Shown: positions 35,955 to 47,108, counted from the first letter of the stretch. The stretch is 64,000 nt of DNA from Atherix ibis (GCA_958298945.1 OY282607.1:89659270-89723269), one strand, 5' to 3'. The notes: generated by a model not told the origin, from the sequence alone. Numbers and translations: made by a program.

Positions 35955-37850
35955 CACGCATTCAGTTTTCTTGAATCTGTGCAAGTATGCCCGAAAGCAA
36001 TAATGCCCAATCAAGAGTTGGGTGATGTAATACCCGACTTCCCCGTGCACGCAAGTGACTCATTTGGTGACATCTGGGATCAGCCAATGAGTCCACCGAC
36101 CCTTCGTCGAGCGGTACCATCTCTCTTGCCAGAGGCGAAGACTCTCGGGTCTCTCCTCTTCACAGAGGACCTTCCGCCGCTTTTCCTTCTTCCTGCGATG
36201 TGTGCGTTCACGCTCTCCTGCCAGGATGTCGATGGGTGGGCATGATGCCACGACGTTGATCGCATCGTGTGATACCGTTCGGTATGCTGACGCTACTCTG
36301 ATCGCTGAGAGCCGCTGGACTGATGAAATTGTCTTGCAGTATGTTGTTAACTCTAGCGATTTCGCCCACATAGGTGCTCCGTATAGCAGGGCCAGTAGTC
36401 GCCTTCGGATTTGCCTGGGGCCTCCGATATTGGGCATTATCCGCGAAAGTGCGCCCTGTACTGTTGATGCCTTTCTGCTGACGCTGGAGAGTTACTCCTT
36501 GTAGTTGAGTCTGGCATCCAAGACCAATCCTAGATTACGGATGTAGGGTAGCGACTGGATGGAAGCAACAAAGATTGGTTCTTATCCCAAAAGGGAAGCC
36601 TACTCTTATGGTGATGGTCTCCATTTTCTTCCGGGTACTCACAAGGAGTGCCTCGGTCTTATTTTCCGCCAAAGACAGGTCTGCCGATGTCATCCACTGT
36701 CTTATCCTCCGGATGGTGGTGGAGAATGCGGCTTCCAGTTCCTTCAGGTGTTTGGCTACAAGGACAACCGCTACGTCATCCGCGAAAGCCACGAGTGTTG
36801 TGTTCGGCGGTAATTCCAGATGGAGTAGGCCGTCGTACATGACATTCCACAAGAGTGGCCTTAGGACGGAGCACTGAAGTACCCCTCCCGTGACCACATA
36901 CTCCGCTGGTTCATCCTCCGTCTTATAATGTAGTGGTCGGTCACTGAAGTATGATCTGACCATCCTCCGTAAGTAGTAGGGCACCCCCATGTTCTCAAGA
37001 GCCTCCAAGACTCGGTCCCAGCGGGCCGAGTTAAACGCATTCTTGATGTCCAGGGTGACAATGAGGCAATACTTTTTGGAACCGCCTTTCCATCTCTTTC
37101 CCGAGATGGCTTCCTTTGCGATGTTCGTGAAGAGTTCCAGCGCGTCGATGGTAGATCTCGCCTTCCTGAATCCGAATTGGAATTCGGAAAGTTGAGGATC
37201 GATGTAATGCTCCAATCTGTTGGCCACTATCCGGTCCAAGTTCTTCCCGTCCGAATCCAGCATGCAGAGTGGACGATAGGATGCTGGTTCGTCCGGTTGT
37301 TTCTTCCCTTTTGGGATAAGAACCAATCTTTGTTGCTTCCATCGAGTCGGAAATACGCCTTGCCGCAGGCAGGCGTCGTACATGCTTATGAACATGTCTA
37401 GTCTGGCGGAAATTGCACTCTTCAGTGCGATGTTGGGAATGCCGCTTGGTTCTGGTGCCTTGCCATTCTGAAATCTAGTGCAGGCCCTTGTGAGTTCTTC
37501 CATTGTCACTCTGGGAATTTCCACTTCTTCATCCTCCGGGTGGTAGTCGGGGGGTTCTGGTTTCTCCGGGAACAGATGTTCTACTATTCTGTGAAGCATG
37601 TCGGGACAGGTTGGTTTTGTTGCGGATAGGCTTTTAATCCTATGCATGACCGTCTTATACGGTCTGCCCCACGGGTTCCGGTCCACTTCCGCGCAGAGTT
37701 CCTTCCAACAATCTCGTTTACTCGAGTTGATGGCGTTTCTGAGAAGACGCCTTTTTTCTTCGTAGGTCCGTCTGAGTTCCTCTGTCGAGGCCCTGTCTCG
37801 CTTACGAGCACGCCGGTGTTGCCTTCTTGCCTAAAGGCATGCTCGCCTCG
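35955..37850 (-). pseudogene. R1-clade LINE ORF2 copy with reverse transcriptase
   Basis: The minus strand carries the reverse transcriptase in a long frame, open at least from 37686 to 36535 and by frame upstream to about 37830 (ARRQHRRARKRDRASTEE). Motifs in order: WKQQRLVLIPKGKKQ, SYRPLCMLDSDGKNLDRIV, FQFGFRKARSTIDAL, LIVTLDIKNAFNSARWD (Asp), GGVLQCSVLRPLLWN (normally GGVPQGSVLGPLLWN, so key P and G residues are changed), VAFADDVAVVLV (catalytic) and ENKTEALLVSTRKKMETITI. The frame then runs into an inverted 41-bp insertion (36558-36598). After it the C-terminal part resumes to ~35955, with an 18-bp deletion relative to the copy at 29615-30851. Zinc knuckle, 3' tail and target-site duplication are missing. 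Confidence 0.9.
36558..36598 (+). repeat. 41-bp inverted copy of 37303-37343
   Basis: This segment (starting gatggaagcaacaaagattg) is the reverse complement of the LINE's own coding DNA at 37303-37343, the WKQQRLVLIPKGK region. It replaces about 12 bp (GATCACGACATC in the paralogue at 29615-30851) and breaks the reading frame. Confidence 0.92.
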
Positions 37851-37865
37851 TCACCAGCTGGTGGA

Positions 37866-38012
37866 TTAGTCAGTTTGTAACTGATTACTAACTGCTAACT
37901 ACTAGTAATTGTGGTGCGTTGATTGAGCGTATCTCAATCCCTATAGTCGAAGGCGACTCGTGGTTTTACGTTACAGACAAATAGGTCACGTTAAATAATA
38001 ACATATAACTGC
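37866..38012 (-). repeat. LTR-like repeat, copy 2 (inverted partner)
   Basis: Reverse complement is similar by eye over ~140 bp to 34481-34620 (shared acgagtcgcc, tacgctcaatcaacgcacca, agtaa.cagttac). It abuts the 5' truncation of the R1 LINE copy. The promoter-like second half seen in copy 1 is absent. Confidence 0.6.
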
Positions 38013-38019
38013 AATGCCT

Positions 38020-40655
38020 CATATTATAGAGTGCCTAATATTCAGAGCCAAGGTAAGAAAAAATAGCACCAATATTTCGAGGAAATAAACTTCCAATACC
38101 AAGTATCAGAAATATCCTGTTGCAATTCTATTTTTAGGATGAAATAAATAAAATATATTAATGATAATAGAATAATGTAAGTTTGCATTAGAGTTATAGT
38201 AGAAAATTTGCAGCTTTTAAAGGATCACATACTACCAAGAAATTTTGTCTTATAAAAATTTGACATTATTTAGCAAAGTCTTTTTAAAGTTTTTCAATTT
38301 TTTTTTTATTATAAATATTAAAATAATTTAAATTGTATATTTTTTAGAATCTCTAAGAATACTATAGGTTATATTTTGTTGGAGAAGGAGCACAATAAAT
38401 AAATTTGCCACAATACACATCGATAATGATTCGTTTAATTAACTTTCTAAAAGGGGAATTTCTTTAAAGAATAGGAAAAATAACAGACTGACGGTTTTTG
38501 TGAATCGTGTTTAAATGGCAACGACCTCAGCAAATTATTTCTGAACAGTAAATGTCTATTCGCAATAGTACGTATCGATAGTGTTGAACAAAAATTTCAT
38601 CTCCGAATTGGATTAGAAATTGAAGGGACGGGGAAAAGGCATTCGCCTAATGATGAGGTGGGATTTACTCTATTTACTTGTACAAGTGAAAATTTCAAAT
38701 TGAATTTCCTTAGTGAAAAGGACAATCAAACTTTCGTAATATCAAAGTAATTACACTCCTCACCCTATTTACTAGTAAGATTATCATTTGGCAAATATCG
38801 CCTGGTATTCGCCTGGACATGCAAAAGCAGTGCTATTTTTACTGAAGCAACCAGCAAGGATAATACCGATGACTGTACGCGTTATTATGACCGTGCTAAG
38901 AGTATCGCTGCCTTTTCTCGATGGGCATAAGTAGATTTTTAGGGAATGGTGATAAGGCAGCATAATCCACAGCTTGTTGTTTCATAAAGTTTACAATAAA
39001 AATTCCTAATAATCCACCACAATATGTATTATTTTGCAACAGAAGACAATTCAACCCAAAAGAATAAGGTCTGTTTTCTGAGAAGAGGAGAGGTTTCTTC
39101 TTCTTCTTCTTCTTCTACTTCTTAAGAGGCCTGTTTTGGGCTCCAATAATAAAGGGGAAAAAACGGGCTGAATTTTTGTCTGCATTGCGGATATTTCCAA
39201 TCCACTTCACGTTTACTGTACGAATATCATCGCTTCTTTCAGTTGAACAAGTTGGAAATGGGAGCCGAAAGGTATTGGGTTCGGTTGGATTTTGTGCCGC
39301 CAAGAATGTTTTTCCGCATATATGGCGACTTTTCGCGTATGAATACTTATATGTTTTGCATATATATGCATGTGCATACGTGTGTGTATGTGTGTAGAAG
39401 AGCCCCAGCTTCATTTTATTATAGCTACTCATTTTGTTGAAATTTTTTTTACAACATATTTAATATAAAGTATATCTATCTGAAATGGATCGTTTTTGTG
39501 TGTGTGTTTTTTTTCCTACTCTTTACATTCTATACTAATTTTTTTTTTTTTTACCAGCTTTGTTTTTAGTATATTGTATTGTATATTATTTCGGAAATAT
39601 GCCAACATAAGGACTATGTTTACATATAGATGTGCAATATTTTTAAGGAAATTTTGTTCATTTTTATTTTATTATTTGATAAAGTATGGCAATTTCGTGG
39701 TCCGCTTACTGCAATACTCTGAGCGTTATTAAAAAATAAGAAATAGATAACAGTAAAGATAATATACAATTTGAGTATAGAAAAAAGGGTATATTCAAAA
39801 AAAAACAAAAAAAAAAAAAACCAAATGAAAATATCGTGAATTTGCACAGATAAATACATAAAAGCGAAGTCATATATTTATTTGGTATACAACGGAAAAT
39901 ATTCATAGAACCTGAGACGATAAGTAAAAGTATCCTTTATGTTTTATGTTTGTTAGAAAATTCGTTGAGAATTTCTGATTTTCTTTTACGGAAGAAGAGA
40001 GCTACTTTATGAAGACGATTAAATTTATACCATCAAATTGTTAGCTAAATTGAGAGTAATAACTTTCTGGCTACTTTGAATTGGAATATCACGCACACGA
40101 AAGTTTCAACATTAGGCGGCAAACACAGTATATACTGCATTAAAACAGTTTGGCTTTGTTCAGAAAGTTAGTTCATTCGTAAAGAATATGAAAGTTTTTA
40201 TGCAATTGGGGATTGTTCAGTTTCCGAAAGTGAGGAAGAATTTACACGGCCAGAGAGTATTATTCGGCAATTACGGACCAAATGAGGTACATAAATCTGC
40301 CGTTCCTTTCGAGTATTTATTCACTGACAATTATTATGCACTTTTCATGGCAGAAAGATTTAACAAACAGACAACATTTATTTAGGTTTTGTTTTTTATT
40401 GCACATAATAATTTGTTTATATTTTTATATTTTTGATTATTTTTAAATTTTGTTGTTGTTGTTTTTGATAATTGTACAATAATTATAATCTTCATTAATA
40501 ATTCTTTTTTAATAACCATAAATATTTATATATACAATATATCGATTATGAAGTGTACTACTTACCTCGCCTTTGATTTATAAAAAATCGAATTACCGAA
40601 CATATGAAGCCTGTACAAATTGTAAACGTAAGCATGCATACTATTTATGAAATTA
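38020..40655. other. AT-rich spacer with microsatellites
   Basis: A (TTC)n run lies at 39095-39117 and a TG-rich tract near 39370-39396. A 65-codon plus-strand frame at 40188-40385 (QFPKVRKNLHGQRVLFGNYG) looks protein-like but is unrecognised. Confidence 0.5.
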
Positions 40656-40754
40656 AATTTAACACTAGATTACCGGACCATGTAAATTTGACTCATTCAC
40701 AATCTTATAACTATATATATAAAAAAATTTAAATAACTTTTTTTGTAAAACATA

Positions 40755-41649
40755 CGAGGTCTGTTCAAAAAATATGGCGAATTTTGAATTTTTGCGTTTT
40801 ACGTATATTCGATTTTAGATTTTTTATGGCGTTATATTGGTACTCATGTCTCTCACTTATGCCGATAAGTTCGGCCATTTTGAATGTTCAGTTAATTTTT
40901 GACAGCTGCTTTGCTTGCACGTGTTTTGGCCCGTCTTCGATTTTTGCTCAATTTCGCAAAAAAACAGCATCAGAGCTCTTGGACTCTGTCCGCGACGACC
41001 CAAATTTACTCCAGAGGGTCATAACTGGTGACGAATTATGAGTTTATGGTTATGACGTGGAAACTAAAACTCAATCACCCCAATGGAAGCTGCCGCACGA
41101 GCCAAGACCGAAAAAAGAGCGCCAAGTTCGGTCGAATGTGAAGGTTTTGCTTACAGTTTTCTTCGATTTTAGGGGTATTATGCATCAAGAGTTTTTGCCA
41201 CAGGGTAGAAAGGTCAATAAGGAATATTACCTGCAAGTTATGTGCAAGTTGCGCGAAACAATCCGACAGAAACGCCTGGATTTGTGGAAGAACAAAAATT
41301 GGCTTTTGCCATTGTTGGCCAAAAACAACACACTAATAATGCCGCAACCACCGCATTCCCCAGATCTAGCCCCCTATGACTTTTTCTTATTCTTAAAACT
41401 GAAGAGCCTCATGAAAGGACGATGCTATCCTACGATTGAGGAGCTGAAGACGGTATCGAAGGATGAGCTGAACAAGACCACAAGAAATGATTTTTTGAAG
41501 TGCTTCGAGGATTGGAAAACACCTTGGCACAAGTGTATAATATCTGGTAGGGATTATTTTGAAGGGGACAAAATAGATATTCATGAATAAATAAATAAAA
41601 TAATTTTTGAAAAAACACAAAACTCACAATACTTTTTGAACAGATCTCG
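40755..41649 (+). mobile_element. Deletion-derivative mariner with both ends
   Basis: ITRs are CGAGGTCTGTTCAAAAA at left and the inverse CGAGATCTGTTCAAAAAGTA at right. TA flanks lie at 40753-40754 and 41650-41651. After the leader the HTH half is deleted. The frame then runs SELLDSVRDDPNLLQRVITG, DEL, a TGA (41039-41041), VYGYDVETKTQSPQWKLPHE, VLLTVFFDFRGIMHQEFLPQ, EYYLQVMCKLRETIRQKRLD, NKNWLLPLLAKNNTLIMPQP, PHSPDLAPYDFFLF, MKGRCYPTIEELK and ends FEGDKIDIHE with TAA at ~41590. The 14 codons carrying HHDNAPAH (second Asp) are missing, as in the copy at 27327. Apart from one stop the frame is open. The protein would lack both DNA-binding and catalytic competence. Confidence 0.92.
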
Positions 41650-41877
41650 TATGTTGGTTTTTAATAGATTTATAAAATGTATACAAATACTAATTCCTTC
41701 CGCTCCACACTTCTTAGTTCCAAAAATCCATAAGTGCTATACCTATTTTGACGGATTTTAGTCAAATTGGCTCAATAAATATTTTTAAGGTGTCAGGGCC
41801 AACTTCGTATGCCAAAAAAAAATATTATACTTGGTACTGTAAAGAGTGATTTTAATTCGATAATCGACGAAAATATA

Positions 41878-42928
41878 AGCTGTAGTAAGAATAAATCCAT
41901 TATTTTTGCATTAAATTGGAGGTTTTATTTAGCAAAGATAGAAAGATACGATTTAGGTCAAATATGCACCGTTTTGTTCGATTACTTATTGCCATTTTGG
42001 AGGTCATTTTCAAAAAACTGGGACAGTCAATTTTCACAATCTTCTCTTGAGGCGAATTTTTCACCTGCAAAATCATTCGTCATAGATAGGAAGAGGTGGT
42101 AATCACTTGGTGCCACGTCCGGACTATAAGGTGGATGCATAAAAACATCCCAACCAAGGTCCCGGAACTTCTGCTGAGTCACTATCGATGTATACGGCCT
42201 GGCGTTGTCCTGATGGAACACAACTCCTCTCCTATTCGCCAAAGCTGGCCGCTTCTGGGTGATTGCTTCTTTCAGACGGTCCAATTGTTGATAGTATAGG
42301 TCCGAATTAAGAGTTCGGCCGTAGGGGAGCAGCTCATAGTAGATGATTTCCTGCCAGTCCCACCAAACCACAGCAAAACCTTCCCGGCTGTCAATCCTGG
42401 CTTGACCACCGTTTGCGCCGGGTGACCGCGATTTGACCACGACCATTGTCGCTTGATGTTGTCGTAAGTGACCCACTTTTCATCACCAGTAACCATCCGC
42501 TTCAGATATGGATCGACATTGTTGCGATTCGCAGATGGAAATTCGGTCCATGAGGTTTTTTTGCGATAACTCGTGTGGCACCCATACATCGAGCTTCTTT
42601 TTGTATCCAGCCTTATTTAAGTGGTTTCAAACGGTTTTTTGTGCAATGTTTAGCTCCTGGGCAATCGAAACAGTGCTTACGTGACGGTCGGACTCGACGA
42701 TTTCCATTATTTTATTGGCTGTGACAGTATCAGGACCATAAACACTATTCACATTTTCAGCTGCCTGGCTTGCGATTTCGCCTTTATCGAAGAAAAACTG
42801 TAAAATATGGCGTATTTTCTCTTTGTTGGTGTCCATCTTTGACGCGTGCTAAAAAAATACTGAGTCAAGTAATCACAAAACTGTAAGCTATCTATTGGCA
42901 AAATAATGGATTACTTTTTACTACACCT
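41878..42928 (-). mobile_element. mellifera/cecropia-type mariner, decayed
   Basis: ITRs: AGCTGTAGTAAGAATAAATC at left and inverse AGGTGTAGTAAAAAGTAATC at right, both continuing CATTATTTT. TA flanks lie at 41876-41877 and 42929-42930. Minus strand from ATG 42836: MDTNKEKIRHILQFFFDKGE, NSVYGPDTVTAN. About 30 codons of the first HTH domain (WFRRFRSG block) are then lost, followed by KIMEIVESDRHVSTVSIAQE, a TGA in the second HTH, KKLDVWVPHELSQKN, a frameshifting deletion, YLKRMVTGDEKWVTYDNIKR (first Asp) and another frameshift. It goes on VVWWDWQEIIYYELLPYGRT, GVVFHQDNARPYTS (second Asp), HPPYSPDVAPSDYHLF (third Asp, D34D) and a stop at the CEN motif. The triad is retained, but the frame is broken at least four times. 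Confidence 0.92.
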
Positions 42929-42934
42929 TATATA

Positions 42935-43701
42935 ATGGAATATATAGAATCATGCACTGAACTCGAAGTTCATAAAGTTTTGAGAAAAGACTGGACAGTA
43001 ACAAAATCGCAATTATGGACCTTTGTAGCAAATTGTGTACGCTAGAGGACAAAAAATTTGAAGTATTCTTATTTATGGTCTAAGAAGTGGGGACCTCCTT
43101 TTTTTCCCGAACAGTGTGTAGAGATAAGTTCAGAGAAATACTTCGATTTATACGTTTTGATAAGAAAAATGAACGAAGTGTACAATTGAAAACAGACAAA
43201 TTTGCCTTGATTTCAAGAGTATGGGAAAAATTTATTGAGAATAGCCAGGCTTGTTATAAACCTGGAGATAACATAACAGTCGATGAGCAATTGTTCTCAA
43301 CTAAAGCCAGGTGCCCATTTACTCAATATATGCAAAATAAACCAGATAAATTAGCTGCGGACGTTAGAAGCAAGTACGAGTATCTTCTAAATGGTCTTCA
43401 CTATTAGGGCAAGAATGAAGCTCGCGGATCAAATATTTCCTTGAGCAAGTTTGTTTTATATAAAGTTACTGAGCCATATTTAAGCCTATCAGTTGCAAAA
43501 AGGTTACGCGTGAAAAACATTTCATTGGTTGGAACAATACGAGCAAATAGAAAAGAATTGCCTAAAATTGCAAAAGCCAAGAAGGACAACATAACACGGT
43601 TTTCCACACAACTTTATAAAATAAAGGATTGTATAGAACTTTACTCTTATTGTCAGTCTGTGCTAAATGTAATAAAAAAATCTGCAGAAAATCTATTTTA
43701 A
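42935..43701 (+). pseudogene. piggyBac transposase relic
   Basis: The start region reads YIESCTELEVHKVLRKDWTV, then a stop, then YLWSKKWGPPFF. A T-run frameshift near 43100 leads to VCRDKFREILRFIRFDKKNE, RVWEKFIENSQACYKPGDNI and TVDEQLFSTKARCPFTQYMQ (first catalytic Asp). The FGIKFW segment after NKPDK is deleted. LNGLHY is followed by a TAG where the family has Leu. The copy continues TEPYLSLSVAKRLRVKNISL, lacking the TDNFFTS block that holds the second Asp, then VGTIRANRKELPKIAKAKKD and RFSTQLYK, and ends prematurely at 43701. The third Asp region is absent. Intact relatives excise precisely at TTAA. Confidence 0.88.
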
Positions 43702-43799
43702 AAACACAATACGAGTATATATGCAAAAATTCTTTTTGAATAAAGTTCAATTTTGGTGTTTGTGTCAAATTGACTCATTTCAGGCAAAATAGGTATATA

Positions 43800-44505
43800 C
43801 CCAATAATATAAATCCTTCACTAATATTATGTAAATTTCATAAATATTCGATTTTTTATGCTGATTGCACAATCGACCACAGGAGATTGCCTTCAGTATC
43901 TTTAGTCCCCATATTAGATTACAAATTAGACCGATAAACTGACTACTACTGGTAAATGTATTTCGATTTCGATGGGGATTTAAAATTTTCTAGTCAGCAT
44001 TTTATAATCATCGGTAATACGAACGTTTTGGATAGTAATTATCCTGGAACGGGTAGAAATTGTATGTAGAAATAATTTTATATGCTAATGAACTTAATTA
44101 TTTGTTAGTAGCTTTTTAAATATTTACATAAAACCATTTTGTATACCATATGGATAGTTATGTGGATAATAATTTATAATTAATTTAGATTAAAACCATT
44201 GTTTTATTATTATATAAATATTTTTACAGAATTTATTAAGACTTTAAATGGAATAGATTTTTTATTTCTGAATAGGCAAGGAAAGTATTTATTATTTGTA
44301 GTAATTTTCTCCTATTTAAAAAGGCTTATTTAGAATAACTTTTTTTATAATTGATGAAAAAATAATTTAAATTACAGAATTTAAGAATATTCTGAGCATA
44401 TAAGGGATATAAAATCACTAAATTGTAAATTGCGAGCTCGAATATCTTAAACACAAATAAAGCCACTGCTCTTGACACATATTTAAGGAAACTAGTGCAA
44501 TGACC
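43800..44505. other. AT-rich spacer
   Basis: No gene or repeat recognised. Confidence 0.55.
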
Positions 44506-44510
44506 TAAGC

Positions 44511-45868
44511 AAGCCAAAGTCATTGGGTTGGTTTGTTTGTATGTAAGCCAAGTTCATTGTTCCAGTTTGTTGGCATATGAGCTAAGGTCATTGCTGCAGC
44601 TTGTTTATATGTGAGCAAATGGTTTGCTTGCACATGAGCTAATGTCGTTGTATCATTTTATTTAATGAAGAGGTACTGCAGTAAAACCACTCTTTCAAAT
44701 TAGTTCTCACGGAATGTTTCACTTGGTTTGAGGGGGGAGGGGGGCGTTATTCAAAGAAGTGGCCCTTGTATTTTGCACAAACGCTTCTAAAATGGATGTA
44801 GGTAGTTGGACTTTATTACCATCTATCGAAGGCCCTTGGTAAATTCGCATTCAATTTTTACATAGAAATATATGACATTGAGATTTGTGCTGGAAAAGAA
44901 ACTAACGTTATGCAAAGATCTACATCATCTCAGATAGTCAACCTGCACTGAAAGCTCTTGAGCATTAAGGATAACGAACTAGTAGATAAACTTACCAAAA
45001 GGGGAGGAAATACTCCGTTAATTGGGCCAGAACCCTTCTGTTGCTCTCGGAAAAGCCACATGGGGTCCATTAAACACCTCTAGGAATACGAGGTTAAAAG
45101 GTTACATTGGAATAGTTCTTCTGGCATGAATCACTCTAAAAACTTCATCGTCTTTTCTAAAAAAAAAGGGAGGCGAAGGTCCTTAAACTCAACAAACCAG
45201 ACCTAAGGCCTACTCACTGCTTGCGATTGCAAATCTACTCTGCGATTGCAATGCCATTGCCCACCATAGACTTCGGCATCTTGGTTTGGGATTCCCTGAT
45301 CCCTACGAGATTTTCCGGCTACCAACTAATTTGATATTGAGGTTCGATAAAAGCCTCATTATTACTTTTATTTTAGTTAAGGTTTTATTTACCACAAAAG
45401 ACTTTATTGGCCGAAGTGGATTTGAGACTATGTGCCGCTTGCTATTCTCTTTATATTATTATTATTATTATTAGGAGCTAAGGTCATTGTCTTCATTAAA
45501 TTACATTGAACTCAAGGTTATTCTCTAAGCTTAGGTTTTTATCCCTGTTTGCTTACAAATGAGTCAATGTCATTGTCTCAATTTGCTTACATTGTAGCTA
45601 AGGTTGTTAGCATAGTTTAATTAATTACTCATGAGCCAAGGTCGTTAACTTCATTTGTTTACATTTGAATTAAGGTCATTGATTTCACTTGCTTATAAAA
45701 TATAATATATGAACCAAGGCCATCGATCCCGATTGGTTACGTTAGATCAAAGGCCAATATCCCAGTTTATTAATAAATGAGCCAAGGTTATTGTTGTTGT
45801 TTTTTTAAATTTGTCTGAAGGTCATTATCCAAGGTTGTTTACATTTGAACCACGGTTTGTTTACAGAT
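44511..45868 (+). repeat. Divergent ~34-bp tandem array, interrupted
   Basis: Units near gagccaaggtcattgtctca + gtttgtttacatat recur at 44511, 44546, 44579 and 44636, and again from 45475 onward (45559, 45593, 45631, 45667, 45710, 45745, 45779, 45813, 45848). The spacing is mostly 34-35 bp. 44666-45474 is foreign, ending in a LINE 3' tail. The array is bounded on the right by the mariner at 45870. Confidence 0.8.
44880..45474 (+). pseudogene. RNase H-bearing LINE, 3' end with (ATT)n tail
   Basis: Plus-strand frames give DSQPALKALE (RNase H Asp strand), a deletion, DNELVDKLTKRGGNTPLIGP followed by EPFC, and then pieces matching the C-terminal region (HRLRHLGLG-F). The sequence FETMCRLLFS precedes an (ATT)n run at 45450-45474, a common 3' tail of this LINE type. 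Several frameshifts are present. It lies inside the 34-bp array, as expected for an insertion. Confidence 0.7.
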
Positions 45869-45869
45869 A

Positions 45870-47108
45870 CGAGCGTCATTCAACAAGTACTTAGCCTCAC
45901 CGCCTGACGGAACTGCTGTCACAAAAAATTTTTTTTATCGTGCAGTACATTCTTTTAGTAGCCTACTGTCAAAGTTTCATTAGTTTTGTTTTGAGAGCCT
46001 TTGAAAGCGAGCGTGTCGGTCGGTTGCACAAAAATGGAAAAAGAACAATATCGTTCGGTGATTAGATTCTTGTTTTTGTAAGGGAAAACGCGCAGCGAAA
46101 TCAAAGATCGCTTGGATGCTGTGTATGGTGACTCTTCTCCTTCGATGGCGACCGTCAAGAATTGGTTCAACGAGTTTGTTCGTGGCCGCACGTCGGTTTT
46201 TGATGAGCCACGCCCAGGTGCCCCAAAAACGGCTGCTATGGAGGAAAACGTTAAAAAAGTCCACGATCTCGTGTTGGCAGACCGTCGATTGAAGGTTCAC
46301 GAGATAGTTGAGACTATGGGCATCGCAGTAGGAACGCTGTCTGCACGATGGGTGCCGCGTTTGCTCACACCGGAAAACAAGCGCAGCCGTGAGACCACAT
46401 CGGCGACGTGTTTGGCGCTGTTTCAGCGCAATCCAGCGGAGTTCTTGCGTCGTTTCGTGACCGTCGACGAAACATGGATTCACTGGTACACACCAGAGAC
46501 CAAGGAACAGTCGAAACAGTAGACTTCACCCGGCGAACGTGCTCTGAAGAAGGCGAAGACTGTTCGATCGGCCGGAAAGGTGATGGCCACCGTTTTCTGG
46601 GATTCACAAGGTGTGATCCACATCTATTACCTCGAGAAGGGTAAAACAATCACGCGGTGCTACTATGCTGACTTATTGGGCCGATTTGACGTCGAATTGA
46701 AGAAAAAGCGGCCCCGCTTTGCGAAGAAAAAAGTGCTGTTCCACCACGACAACGCGCCGGCTCACACCTCCGCCGTCGCCATGGCCAAATTGGTCGAATT
46801 GCGCTACGAATTGCTGCCCCATCCACCGTACTCTCCAGATTTGGCCCCTTGTGACTACTTTTTGTTTCCAAACCTGAAAAAATCACTCGCCGGGAATAGA
46901 TTTGGGTCGAATGAGGAGGTCATCGTCGCCACGGAGGCCTATTTTGCTTCCCTCGAGAAAATGTATTTTTTGGATGGGTTAAAAAAGTTAGAGCATCGCT
47001 GGGCCAAGTGTATCGAGCTTGAAGGAGATTATGTGGAAAAATAAATTGCCACCTTTACAAAATTTTCGTTTTTCTTTTGTAGGCTAAGTACTTGTTGAAT
47101 GACCCTCG
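45870..47108 (+). mobile_element. mariner with ~28-bp ITRs, second family
   Basis: Left end CGAGCGTCATTCAACAAGTA and right end the inverse of CGAGGGTCATTCAACAAGTA, both continuing CTTAGCCT. Perfect TA flanks lie at 45868-45869 and 47109-47110. The length is about 1.24 kb. The ITRs differ at one position by eye. The element at 60033-61317 has related ITRs. Confidence 0.95.
46034..47044 (+). pseudogene. mariner transposase with two stops and an HTH deletion
   Basis: ATG at 46034 (MEKEQYRSVIRFLFL), then TAA at 46079-46081, then GKTRSEIKDRLDAVYGDSSP, KNWFNEFVRGRTSVFDEPRP, VKKVHDLVLADRRLKVHEIV and ETMGIAVGT. About 13-14 codons (the VASILHEKLSVKKI-like segment in the relative at 60205) are missing in frame before LSARWVPRLLTPENKR. 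Then VTVDETWIHWYTPET (first Asp), TAG for a Trp codon at 46520-46522, KVMATVFWDSQGVIHIYYLE, VLFHHDNAPAHTS (second Asp), HPPYSPDLAPCDYFLF (third Asp, D34D) and an end at GDYVEK. From 46580 the frame is open to the natural stop. Confidence 0.93.

Larger units (their letters stand above)
40659..43800 (+). mobile_element. piggyBac-like element relic hosting two mariners
   Basis: The left end is TTAA followed by CACTAGATTACCGG, a piggyBac-type terminus (40659-40676). After 80 bp of AT-rich subterminal DNA comes a mariner (40755-41649), ~230 bp of residual DNA, a second mariner (41878-42928), then piggyBac transposase coding (42935-43701). A right-hand block near 43766-43800 (tcaaattgactcatttcagg) resembles subterminal sequence. 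However, it lies in the same orientation as the left one and no TTAA-bounded right terminus was found, so the right limit is approximate. Confidence 0.65.

Noticed and set aside
36535..37869. Several plus-strand frames opposite the LINE reverse transcriptase
   Set aside because: Antisense shadows. The minus frame carries all the RT motifs.
45286..45474. 62-codon frame ending in a Tyr run
   Set aside because: The Tyr run is the (ATT)n tail of a LINE, and the rest is a shifted frame of that LINE.
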